Below, piece after piece: positions 48,875 through 61,800 of a stretch of DNA of 64,000 nt. The translations under genes were made by a program, and so were the position numbers. Positions within the stretch are counted from its first letter, which is position 1. Each line of letters begins with the position of its first letter. The notes below the pieces were generated by a model that did not search any database, was not told the origin of the DNA, and was given only the letters and a program-made list of their open reading frames with translations. The DNA comes from Rhea pennata (taxonomy: Eukaryota > Chordata > Aves > Rheiformes > Rheidae): the NCBI RefSeq assembly GCF_028389875.1, contig NC_084702.1, forward strand, positions 43,213,053 to 43,277,052, given 5' to 3'.

Positions 48875-50844
48875 CACTACTTAAACTGTGTACTACAATG
48901 AGGTGGACATACAAGTAAAAGTATCTTGATCATAGTATTAGCAATGTGTGTAGCCTGTCCAAATTTTTAAGGGTTCTCTGTTACAATTATTTTGTTTTAG
49001 AATAATTTATGTAGAAGAAGAAAGGCTGTGAAAATAACTGTTTCATTAACCATAGATTAACCATAAGCACGCCACTGAGAGTAATTCCAGCATGAAGAAT
49101 GTGTTGCAGTTGCAAAAAAGGACTGCAAACTGACTGTCCAAATGGTGTTGGAACAGGAGTGGACCTTAAAGCTCCCACAAGACCATCTTGTGCTTAAGTG
49201 AATAAAATAATTTTAGAAATCCTGAAAAGATTGCTAGTATTTTGTGTGCATGTGTTTTCAAATGCAGGGTCTTTGTTTGCACAAATATGTCGCTTAAGGC
49301 AGTAAGTTTAATAGCCCTGGGGATGCAGTGGACATACTGAGTCCCACTTGAGTGTCCTGTCTGTTCGCTAGAGTGCAGAGAACAAACAAGAGGGGAGGGG
49401 GTGGGAAGGAGGAAAATTTGGACAGTTTCCAAGTCCCCAGTGTATATGTATGAGAACTTGTAATTACTGACTGCAAGTCTGAGTTTTATTGGGCAGGCTT
49501 TTCTGGTGGGCTTAAAGCCCCCTTCAGTCCCTTCCCAGATGGTGACTGGCTTTTATAACCAGTGTGTTGACGTACAGAGATGCGGCTAAATGGGGCATCC
49601 GCCCCCAGGTTCCCATGCTGCCAACTGAAAGAGTAGCAAATGAGGACAGATGACAAAATAGAAGTGTATAATAAGGGAGAGGAAGAAGAAAAGCAAAAAA
49701 AACCCGAAGGTAGGAATAAGGAAGCAGACGGACATTGCAGGGGGAGGGAGGCTTTTTGAGGAATTAAAAAGGTGGTAAATAATGAGTCCTTACAAGTTAT
49801 ATTTGCATGGTACACACTTAGCGGACTCTTTCTGTTGGAACAAGAAATACAGCAAATGTATTATGTAAGTAAAATGTGCTTTAACTATTTTGATGATCTT
49901 TATTATACAGTGATAGTGTGCTGTGGTTATGAAGATGGTGAGGGGTATTCAGTGGTCCTGGTAAGGCCATGTGGTTGTTGACCCTCTAGTAATCATTTTG
50001 CAAGTTAGCTTGTTAAATTTCTGTTTGAAGCAAGTTTCTTCAAGTATTTGTTTCGATCGTCTCTTACAATTTGACTCTATCTTTCTAGTGGCAAAGTCTT
50101 CTAATCTAGAGATCCTTTTAATTTGCCTAATAAATATTAATAAACTTTTCTGCAAGTTTTGTGCTAAAAAAGGGGAGGGGGTAAATAAAAAGACTGTAGG
50201 TCTGAGAATATGAATTGAAGGGATTTCTAGACTTGAAATACTAATAGGGTTTTTAAAAATTTTTTCTGCATCATTTCCAAGTCTTTAGCTTTGTGGTTAC
50301 TGTTCTGAAAGAAAATGATTGTTTTTAAATTGTTTTTTGTTGTTTCACAGCAAAACTTCATTTTAAATAAATACGCTGTTATTTCTGTTTGGTCTGTCTG
50401 AACTGTGCAAATATATTAAGTTCTGCTCCTAATAAATCAAGTGAAAAATTTGCCATATATTTGCAGGTTGAGAGAATTAGTTTCATCTAACCAATTCTCA
50501 CTTTTAAAATTTTGGATGGAAATAACCCACTGTGATTTTTCTTAAACATTAATTATAAAAACTAATAAAGAATTTTTAAATTGCAAAAGCACTCTAAGTC
50601 CCATATGCTCTTGCATGACAACACAGATTTCTAAATGTAAATAAAATGTCATATGTGTGCGGTCTTTAATTTGGCTATTTTAAATCTTTTTTTTTTTTCC
50701 CTCGGATATTTAAGACTGCCATGTAATACTAATTGCAACTGGATTTATTGTACAAAGCAGTAATAAATGTGGAAAAGTTCAAAATTTTTAGTGTATAGAA
50801 CTGATTATGCAAACTTCAAAAATGTAAAAGGGAATAGGACCATG

Positions 50845-50863
50845 AAAAAAAAAAAAAAAAAAA
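50845..50863. repeat. A19 homopolymer
   Basis: An uninterrupted A run with no clear retroposed sequence upstream. Confidence 0.9.
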
Positions 50864-53800
50864 CACCCTGCAAAACTTGGCTCACTTAGTTACAATTTTA
50901 ACTTTGATACCTGTTGAACACAATCTAAATGTGTTTTGGCAGAGATGAGGCTTTCCATTAGCATCTGAATTCGTAAGCTCAGATACAAATCTTTGGTTCA
51001 AAATTTAAAAATATCTAATGAAGGTAGCTGATACAGATTGTTTTTATTCGCCATTCTTTTTTTCTTCAAGCTTGATAACCAGTCAGTCTTACAGTGTGTT
51101 GATAAACATGGGTAAAAATTCTAAAAAACATTTGAGGGATTGATTGAGCAGGGTAAAACACCAAATTGTAACATGGAGAGAATTGGGAATGTGGAAATCA
51201 ATCATAATAAACTTGCTTTGAAGGAGAGTTAAGTAGTGTAAGAGAGAACATTTCTATTGAAACTGAAATCTATTGTACCTAAAAGAGGAAGAAGGAAAAA
51301 AAAAAAGGAAGAGGTGTGTGGGGGGGTGATGGGGCACGTGAATCTGTGAAGTGTTAATGCCCACATGACTTTCTCATGAAATTCTGTGATCTCTAATATA
51401 TCTCTTTCCTCTTCCAACTCTTCTCTTTTTACTCTTCGTTGAGAAAATTTAATAAACACAGGACCAAAGTATAGCGGTAGAGAATGAGTCATACAGCACA
51501 CGGTCATCAGCTCGTGTATAAAACTAATTACTATTACAAATGAGCTTTACAACTGTTTGTACTGTTAGAAGACTGTTTTTAAAAGATACAGTAAGATTAA
51601 GACAAAAATATGTTATTTGCTTCTCATCGATTATTTGGTAGGAGAGGACTGGGATGATGTCTTGAATTAGTGTAATGTTGTTTCATATTTACAAAACGTA
51701 TTCTAGAACATAACGAAGTCTTTATCTTAATGAAAATCTAAGGAAACATTTGATGTTAGTATGCCTTCCTTCCTTCCCCCTGCCCCTTTAGGTTTTTGTG
51801 GTAGATGATGCTATTTAATGGGTGCAGTCTCATTTGGCCTGATTTGCAGGGATGCTTTGTTTTGTAGAATTTAACTTTCAGTTCTGTTTTGTAATTGTAA
51901 TAGTAAAAGTGAACTTAATAGAAATCTGTGATCAGCTATATTAATTGTGTGTGTTACTTTTTTGTTTGTCTGTTTTCCTCCACTCTTGCATTAACTCTTT
52001 GTATGCATTTCGTACCTTTCTTTGCTTGTATAACAATATTCTACACTTAAGGCACTATCTAATACAGACCCAACTGATTCTTCAAAGTTCTGACAAGCCT
52101 AATGAAGATGAGTAAGGAAGAAGTGTTTGTTTGGTTTATTACCAATTATGCTTTCAACACTTACAAATATGCGCAAAATAAAGAATGACTAAACTTGGTA
52201 TCTGGTATCATCATCATTTTTACTGGTTCAAAAATGTTAATTTGAAGCTGAATGCAAAAAATAAGTTAACCAACATAAGCAAAACCAATAATGGATAGAA
52301 ATGTCTTATGTCCCAGTTGCCAATGTGCTTTATGCTTTTTGAGCTCTTTTTTGGGACTTTATTTATCTGCTTAAAACTTAGCATTTTTTAAGCAGTTGAA
52401 GTGCAGCATCTTAGTTTTGAATTTTTAGGAAAGAAGTAGTATTCATGTATCTTAATTTACAGCCTTAGCTAGGAAATGCTCTTTATTTATCTTTCAGGAA
52501 AATATTTTTCTAAAAACTTGTTCTTTTTTTTCTAGATAGACTTTAAAAGCTTTATTAAATTTATTGAGATACTTGTTATTCTAATTTGAACAAGTTATGT
52601 TATAATTAATAGTTCTTTATTTGAATGTGCATTCACTCACAAATATAAAATATTTTTGTTAGTATTTGTTTTCCCTTTTATTTCATTTTTAGAATAGTTA
52701 CATTCATGATAATGAAGATATTCATGGTTCTGTATTTACTCTGAGCTTCCTGATGAGGGGGAAGAAAATAATTTGTAGATTATGACAATCCTATTTTGGA
52801 ATATGATTTTGTGACAGCATCTTGTTTTATAATTTCTTCGGAATTACTGGAGGTCAAAATTTATTAAAGATTGCATAATTTTGGTCTATGTGTTTTTTTA
52901 ACTATTTTTTTGAAGTGAATATGATGAAAATTGCAAAGTATGTATTTTTAACACTGGTGAACTATACGATTGACTGGTAACAGCGACCATTCAGCGGAGC
53001 AATTATCTGTTTTTCAAAAATATCATATTGGTATGGTATTTTAGTAACTGTCTTGATAAAACAATAGATTTAATATTTGATAAAACAATATTGAAATTAA
53101 TAATTTGTGCATCTTAAATAAAACGTACAGTATGTAAAAGAATTCTTCCCTTTTCAAAATATTCTGCGACATCTAAGCCTGGTATTGTGAAACAGGCTTA
53201 AATGTGTCAGTGTTTTTGCATAGGAGCAAATAGTTTTATCTTTGTACAATTAAATGCGTAAGCTTCTGTATGCTTGTTTATACAGAAACTATTTTGCACT
53301 TGAAGGCAAAAATTACGTTATTTTTTAAGTGTTACAAGATCTTTTTTTTTAAAGAGAAGAAAAAAAACCTCTGCAGTAGTCTGAATGCACTATTGATTTC
53401 CCTTCAGCTATATGTACAGTGTATAGGCAACATATATGTTTGTGCATATGTATGTGTGTTTTGGGGTGTGTATTGTTTAAGCTTTGTGCATGTGGCAAAT
53501 TCTGAAAGATACAGGAAGAGAATTTGTAAATAACTGCAAGGATTTGATATTTACTTTATAAGGAAGGATTATAAATAAATTGTTTTAGTATGCATGCAAA
53601 GTGATATCTTTATGTAGAGTGTAAATGATATGTTTAGTAAATGGTACTATTTAGTAAGTGAAAAAAAATGTTGCAAACATTTGTGTCTCTTTCTAAATAA
53701 AAGACATGATATATGATATTCCATGTTAGTATTTTTTAATCACCGTAGATGGCATATGTCAGAGATTAATGTAAGCAGTGTATTTTAAAAATATAGATGC

Positions 53801-54803
53801 TTTTTGATTACTGATTCTTTACTGCATTTTTTTATATAGTTCCATTCAGTTTATTGATAAGAATGCTATTCCTTTTTTTTTAAATGACTCCAATTTAGCT
53901 GTTTTTTACAATAATAGATAAATAATAATAGAAGATCAATAGTTTTCATTTCAATGACTTTAGTGGTGCTTTGGCTTTGTAGATTAACTCATTGCTCTAC
54001 TGTAAAATTTGAGAGGTAGTTTTGAGGAACCTGCATATGCTATTGTCATATAACTTGCTGCTTAATAGTGTATGTTCTATGATATTAATTGAAATAGTAT
54101 TTAGGAAGTATTTAAAAATTAACATACATTATGCAGGTACTTAAAGAAGATGAGACTTATTTTTTTGTTCCTAAATTAAAGAAATAATCTTGAAGGGCAA
54201 CATGCAAACCGGTTTTTGGTGCTTGTGTTCAGGTCGTCTGTGTTTTTAAGTGTCTCACGTGAAACTATTATGGCTGTGAAACACTTAATGTTCTCATTTT
54301 CTTAGCGATATAAGCGTTATGAGGCATGATTAAGATATGTTAATGAAGGAAATGGTAGCGTGCTGTCTTGGATGGTTGTGTGCGTCTAGAGATCACTAGT
54401 AATGAAAGACCCTTACTTAGGCTTTCTCCTGGGTATGTAATAAGGTATCGTTTTGTTCATGTGATAAGATACACTGTTTTCTTGATGCTGTGAATAATAA
54501 AATAACTTTTTTGTGCTCTTTTAGTCTCCCCTATTCTTGGGAGCTCTAGAGTAGTATCACTTTGAAAGTTTTCAAGAATTAAGTGTGCATGTGTACATTT
54601 ATTTAGGTAAAAGTGAAGCAATGTATCTGAAAAAGAGTAATTAATATATAAGGTCAGGCTGTACAATATAAAATATATCCTTATGATTATTTCAAAATAG
54701 GTTTTCTTGTGTGTGTTCTTTGGCTTTGTTTTTTGTTTTTTTTCCAAACACTGCTGTTTGGACAAAGTCTCTTTATTTTTCTCTGTACTTCTAGTATTGT
54801 GCT

Positions 54804-54922
54804 TTATGATCCATGTAGTGCTGAAAGGAAATAGCTCTATTTGCTCTATTTATTGCTCAAACAGAGCAAAGCAAATTGCTACCTTACTGTTTTTAATTTT
54901 TATTTCCATATATGGATCATAA
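54804..54922. repeat. Spaced inverted repeat, 11-bp arms
   Basis: TTATGATCCAT at 54804-54814 and ATGGATCATAA at 54912-54922 are exact reverse complements 97 bases apart. Between them a smaller TTTGCTCT/AGAGCAAA pair could form an inner stem. Confidence 0.7.
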
Positions 54923-56154
54923 TCTGAAAAAAAGGGAGCACCTAATCACATTATCAGAAAAAGGGGCTCTTTTAGAAGAGGAACTATTCAAATGACATCT
55001 TTGATGAAAAGGGGTCTTTGAATCTTTATTATCTGATGTATATGGCCCAGCTCTTGATTTTTATACTCATGAGCCATGTTTTTCGATGCAGTTTGTCAAA
55101 CTGGAATGTGATTAATCTGTCTGTCATTCTGAATTGATCATTTGGGAACCTTGTCAGAGTGTACATAATGATGCATGACTTTGTCGTCTTTTGATAGTAA
55201 TATTATTTGCAACTAACAAAATTTAAACATGCATCATTGTGTCCTTGAAACAAGCTTATTTTGCTCTTGATTTGTGAAAACACATGGCTCTTGATAGAAA
55301 GAACAACAGCGCTTTACTGAAAAAAATATAGCTAATTTTACCTTTTTGCATTCATTAATTAAGCATCCTGGTTGTTGTACACTGAATTCTGTGCTTACAA
55401 TTCATTAGAAAGTTGATTATAATTAATTTTATGTGCCTTTCCTTATTGTTTTCTGTGGCTAGTATCACTCCAATGTCATAAAAGTATTTTAAAATACTAT
55501 TTTCATTTTCAGGTACTCGCTTAACATATTAAAATACGTTTAGCAATTTTATTGGGTGGTCCTGTGCCTAAAACACAATTTTAGGACTAAAGAGAGGTGG
55601 GCAAAATATGGGTCTCTTTTGACGTGGAAGTTTGTGATACTTTTTTTTTCCCCCCTTTTAACCAGCAGGAGCTAGTTAAACCCTGCAAAATGTCAAGGCA
55701 GTGGGAGAGTTAGTTCTTTCCTTAACTGTTTGTAGTGTGCTTTCTAAGAGACTGTAACACTGGAGTTTGCCAAATAGGATGGACTTTCCCTGTTATCTTG
55801 CATAAATCACCAGCTCCTTTGTGCATTGATTTCCACACTGATGCAACAGTGCTGGTAAGAGCTACTTCAGGAGTTAGTTAATGGTCAGTAGCCAATATTT
55901 TAAAGCTGCTTTAAGACTGAGACTTCTTTCTAGTGGAAGATGCTATATGTGTACCAATCATTCAAGTTTTCATTCTTGAAATTAGTATAATTTAGTTGGG
56001 AAACAGAAGGCATGTTAAATTATATATTAAAATAAATGTTTAATAATAATAGTAAAGTATAAAAGTAAAATACAGAAATAGAATCTTCTCATAAAAGCCT
56101 TAGAAATATCTTTTATAAAAAATCATATTTTTTCATGTTTCATGTTATAAAAAC

Positions 56155-56372
56155 CCACCTCCAGAGGTTATCCAGACCAATCTCCTGCTCCAAACAGATC
56201 CAGTTATAGCAGGTTGCTCCGGTCTTGCCAAGATGAGTTTTGAGCATCTCCAAACATGGAGTTTGCACAGCCTCTCAGGAGAATTTGTTCCAGTGTCTAA
56301 CCACCCTTGTGGTGTTACGCTCCTGGTAATACAACTTGTTACTCAATCCAGTTAGACAAAAGCTTGCAATAG
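56155..56372 (-). mobile_element. CR1 retrotransposon fragment, 3' region, antisense
   Basis: Read on the + strand, this follows the reverse complement of the CR1 3' region block by block. The blocks are CCAGAGGTTATCCAGACCAA, CTCCTGCTCCAAACAG, AGCAGGTTGCTC, GAGTTTTGAGCATCTCCAA, ATGGAGTTTGCACAGCCTCT, TTTGTTCCAGTGTCTAACCA and CCCTTGTGGTG. This is the region around the end of the CR1 ORF and its 3' UTR. It is 5'-truncated, as most CR1 copies are. Its 3' ATTCTATG-type octamer is not recognisable, so the copy is also eroded at that end. It has no coding capacity. Its presence supports a sauropsid host. Confidence 0.85.
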
Positions 56373-58463
56373 CCATTCGTCTGATGTAGCAGTATTTCTT
56401 GTTTCAGTGTTGGAGGTGGAGAATTTATGGTTGGATTATAGTACTTTAAAACTAAGTTGTTTTCCCCCAAATATGAAATCCTCTTGAAGATCAAGAGCAA
56501 TGCATTTGCTTTTTTGCAGACTTCCGGTGAGTCGGTGAGTGCTCTACAGCTCTCTGATTACAGTATTACTGGGGAGAGTAAGAAATTGGGCTAAGATTGT
56601 TACATATTTTCAAATGTTAACCTTTATATGTTTTTATATATAAAATACATATTATATATACATATCCAAATTCACTATTGATAAATACTTAGATAAAGGA
56701 ACATGAAAGATGATAAAAGTGTAATAAATAGAATGGAAGAAAGAGTTGGAAGTTGTAAGAAAAATGTAATTGTCAGTTCATGTAGCATGATGTATTGTAG
56801 TCATGGAATTCTCTAAATTTTTCATCTGGCAGTCTTCAGGTTTTTGGAGGTACTGTAAAGGTAAATAGATGAGAAATTTCTTGAATGTTAAGGCTAGTGA
56901 GCAAAAGACCTTGATCTTCTAAAACTTTCTTAGTGATCTATTGAAAAGTTCACTGATATTCCCCTATTTGAAAGATTTTATCTGCTAGAGAAATAATGTT
57001 GTAAAGAGCAAGAAACAATTGAAGAGATAGGGAACCCTGAAACTTCTATCAAGTTTGGCAGTGACTGTAATTTTTAAGTAAATGAAGCTTTATTGTAGGG
57101 TTGGCAATAAATAGTTTCCCTAATTTCCTTTTATTACATTCCTAACTTGCCCTATGACTTTACAGGGGAAGGAATGGCATTTCTGGTAAAGAAAAAAAGT
57201 GGTTCTCTCTCTGTGTTATCTCTGTATACGTCTCGGCGCTAGAAAAGGAACTACAAACCCTTTGGGTAGAGGTGATAATTAAACAAAACAAAACAAAAGT
57301 AGTTATTTAACCTTTTCCACAGGCAGAGTTTGCAGATGCAGTGAGAGGTGTTACTCTGTGCAACAGTGAAGGCTTCCAGGAGGACTCGTAGGTCTTGGGG
57401 AAGTCTTTCAGGAAACCTGGGCAGCAGGAGTTGATCTATCTACCGATTATACTTTTAATACAGGTAGTGATGTTTTTGACCAAATGATCTCTCTCTCATT
57501 TTTAGAGAAAGATCTTAATAAATACACCAACCCATCCTTTCATATTTTTAATTAGAAATATAGGAAAGAGTGAAGATAATTGAACATTATGAAGGATGTG
57601 GGCTGGAGAATTTGTCTTTGTATTCGCAGTTGATTGGTGCTGGGACAAAGCTGCTTTATAAAGACATTGACCTGAAAGGAAATTGTTGGGACCCTAAGGA
57701 TGTTCCTAAATATTTAATAATTTTTAATGTAAAAAATGACCCTAAATTACAGCTAACCAGAATTGAGAATTGGTATGTATTTAATTCTTTTATTATAGTT
57801 CTGCATATGTGACAAAAGAAAGATGAAAGGAAAATGATGTGAGTAGGTGCTTCTGCAGTTCAAATAAGCTGTTAAGCTCAGTTCTTTGAGTGGAGAATAT
57901 TCATGATTATAAAATGATAATGGGAGACTATTTTCTTTATGCTGGCAGGATTGATAAAGGAGTACTTGATCTTCCCCTCTGTGATGACTGATATTCTGAC
58001 TTTACAGTAAAACTGTTACTCTGTTCGTTGTTCTTTTATTTCGTATACAGATAAAACTGTCATTTTCTGAATAACCCTCAGTAGCTTTGGTCAAGTAAAG
58101 CGTATCTGGTGTCATCCAACAAATACGCTTTACAGGTGTTTCTAAAAAGTAGTTTTGATTTAAAAACTTAGCTTATCTGATTAGTCCAAAGTTTCTCTTT
58201 AAAGAGAATTTGTTATAGTAAGTATGAGACTGCATTTTTTTTGAGTTTATCTTAAGTGAGTGTATATTACAAAATTAATCAGTAGATTCCAATTGTGGTT
58301 TTTTTGAGCCCCTTTAAACCAGTCTATTTACAAATGTATTAGATGATGCAAAAATTTTTTTATACTTAGTCCCTATCTGGAGTTATTTTTTCCCCTATAT
58401 GCCTTCTTCTTATATGAAGTATGTACTCTGTATTACCATTCGGTAGAAGTGTTTTGTGTAATT

Positions 58464-58516
58464 AAAAAAAAAAATCACTTGAACTTAAAAAAAAAAAACA
58501 ACAACAACAAAAAAAA
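58464..58516. repeat. A-rich low-complexity tract with (CAA)n
   Basis: A runs of 11 and 12 bases, then a short CAA repeat and a further A run. Confidence 0.9.
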
Positions 58517-58782
58517 CCCACTACTTTCAGTATCTGCGGTTTAGTAATCCTCTCTTTAATTGATTGGCCAACATGCTTTGAATAATAATACCTAGCTCTT
58601 TTATGATTCTCTGCATTTCTAAAGCACTTTAAATATGTGATAGTCCTCTTGATATGTATCAAAATTTAACAATTAACTGTCCAATCTAACAATGAAAAGC
58701 TTCATCAAACACAGTCTTTTTCTGAGATACTTCAGATCCTCAGGCCCACAAGAATTAAAGCTTCTTTTGCCTTCTGATAAGG

Positions 58783-58839
58783 TTTTTTTGTTTGTTTGTT
58801 TGTTTTTTTTTTGGTTTTTTTTTTGTTGTTTTTTTTTTT
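58783..58839. repeat. T-rich tract with (GTTT)n
   Basis: GTTT units followed by T runs broken by G. Confidence 0.9.
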
Positions 58840-61800
58840 GAATTATATAATTATATTTGATGGTTAAGTGTCCCTTATTGTGGTGTTTTCAAAATCCTGT
58901 AAATACATTGATAGTCTGAGAATTCATTTACCCTACTCCTATCTTGTATCTTTTATAGCTAGGAGACTGCATGTGTGATTCCTGTTCTTATAATTGTAGT
59001 TGCATCTGTGAATAGAGAGTAATGGCAGTGACTTGAAATAAATAGTACCTAATAAAACAATGGTTCAGATCAAAGTCATGTATTAGATTTTGTCCTTTAA
59101 AGTGGTCTATGAGAAGATCACTAATATATAGAGATCTGTTCTCTAGAGCTGTCGAGTTGGTACATTTATCCTCTTGAAATTCTGGTGACCTGGAAGTCAG
59201 GGTTATTAAGAAAGAGCACAACACTAATGCTTTTCATATGGTTAACTGATACTGAATGCCGTGTGGGTCTTACGGAGACTGCCAAATAATGTAACTAAAA
59301 TCAGACGCAAGCTTGTTTTCAGTTACTTTGCAGAGTTGGAGTGTAGCATGGTATGTAGTTGGTTTCAAGAGCATGAGAGAACACAATAATCACCTTTCTG
59401 TCCTGTCTTCTAAAATTCTCTTTGTAGCCTTAAATGTAGTAACATCTGGGTTACATAGCTCCAGAATCCATATTAGAGAAAGAAATGGGCAGTCAGTGTT
59501 TCTTCTGCAGTAGTTAGGAAGATTAGACTGGAAATACAATTAGGTTGCTCTCATTTCTCAAGTATCTTCTGTTCATGAAATTGACAGTATTATCTCTGTG
59601 CTTCAGATCAATCCTCCTTTTCTCTTACTTCATGAATCCCAGACAAACACAGATTAGCTCTGTCATGTTTTTTTCCACACTGTTTTCAACATCTAACGTC
59701 TTTTTATCCCAGAATTTGATTTCATTAGGTCTTCAAGTTGTGTTTTGACCTAAGTGTTAGCTTTAGGGTACCTTTACAAATCACATAGTATCTTCCTATC
59801 AGTGAAAAATACAGCTATTTGTTTTTGATCATGTCACTTCTTTTGAATCTTTCTGCTACTGCATAGATTAAATTTCTTGTAACTTTCTATGCTAGTATAG
59901 CATTGCTTTGCTTTGTTTCCAAGTTACTGTAGTTTGTCTGCATATTTGACACGCTTCACATCTACCTCCATGGGTTTCATGGTTCTGCATTTGCCTACCT
60001 TGTGTCAACATCATACTTGAATTACTTTGTCTTTTTTTCTATTCAGAAATATCACTCTATCATTGCACCATAAAATGGATGAAAGCATCATGTTTTTTTG
60101 TTGTTTTTGGAAGTGCATCAAGTGCAGTATGATGTAGAAACATGGAAATAAGTTAATCTGTCACAGGAAAAAAAGTAGCATGGATGCAGGGTTATACATA
60201 ATCGAATAGAGCATATGTCCGTCCCCTCCTTCTCCCAACCTTCTCAAGGCCTTTTAAACACACGTTCAAGAGCACCAACATTATAAGATATCTTTAGAGG
60301 ATAAACTTACTGTACTTTAATAAAGATTAGAAAACATCAGAAAAAGCAACATAGAATTTACATCAGGTACTGAATAGGCAATACTAATTTGAAATCACAT
60401 CTGTTTAGAATCAGTTCTATGAAGCTACAGAAAATCTTCAAATTTGGTTCCAGAGAACTCCGTAAGTCAGTGTTTCTTTTGTCCTTGAGACCAGCTTTCT
60501 CAAAGGCTTTCTGCAGTGTTCTATCAACTGTGTGTTTAATAGCAATTTTTATTGCCATTCTCAGCAAGATTTGAAGAATGAAGGAGAAATAAAAGTACTG
60601 CTAAATATAACATTTATCTACACTAGAAAATCTTAGAATAAAGAAATATTTCAGAAAGGGCAGTTTTAGCGATATTCTTAAACTTTTTCTTTGTCAGCAT
60701 AATCTTTCTTTTTTGTTTTGCTTAAAATAAAAAGTCTTTGATTCATTCTATATTGTAGAAGTTGAGCTGTCTCATATTTTCCTTCTGCTCTAAATCAAAA
60801 GTCAGGTTGGTAAAACTTGCATTAAGCTATACACATGTTTTTAATTAAATTTCTATCACACGTAACAAGGCGGTGTCCAACACACAGGTCAGAGAAAGTG
60901 TATTAACTTGCCAATCTACTGAAGTATAAATATGAGACAGATATTAAAAATTCTGGAAGTGGAAAAGTTATTAGTATAGGCACTTTGAATGTAATTTCTT
61001 TAACAAAGAGTGTTTTTCAAACTACCTCTTCATATGCACTTCACTGTTTGACTTGTGCTTCTAAAAAGACAATGTATTTGTTTCTAACATTGAAGGTGAA
61101 AACTTCAGCTATGTGTTAGCAATTATTTGGCAGTGTGAATAGGCGTATATGAAGAATGCTTTTGCATCTAGCTTTATCATGATCTCAGGAAGATCAGACA
61201 GGCATAACTAGGAAAAGACATTAAAATTGGTGTAGGGAAAATTTACGTGCCTGTTAAACCAAGATATTATTCCCGTATGAAGTAAGGGTGATAAAAGTGA
61301 TGATAGTTATTTTAGTACTTTACAGTATACTGACTCTATATAAAACTGACAAATGACAAGATAGGATTGTGTATGGAATTACAACAATACTTAAAATGAC
61401 CACATATGTTGGATGCATTATATGGTCATAAATATACTTATGAATTCTATGTTTAGTGGCCAAGTGGTCAAAAACTAGGAAAAGCAGATTTAAGGCTGTG
61501 CATGCAACCTTTCTTATCCTTTCTGACGTATGCATTATGATGCAGTTTTCAATTAAATGATCATATTATCTGTTTTTATCTTAGAATCTTGCTTCATTTG
61601 GACACAAAATGGATGTTGCTTGTTCTAGTGGGAGTGTAGCTAATATAGTCAAAGCTCAAATTGTGGCCAAACACCTTATTTTACTGTTCACCTCTGTTCA
61701 CGTTCTGTTCTCGTGGCTTGACTTTTATCTTCTATTCACTCATACATGCAAGTGCCTCACAAGTATTAACCAATTCTTTCTGATAGCTTCCTGTTGAAGT

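Noticed and set aside
57570..57812. 80-codon open frame in intron 4
   Set aside because: The codons look protein-like, but there is no domain I recognise, no acceptor/donor pair, and frames of this length occur elsewhere in the intron by chance.
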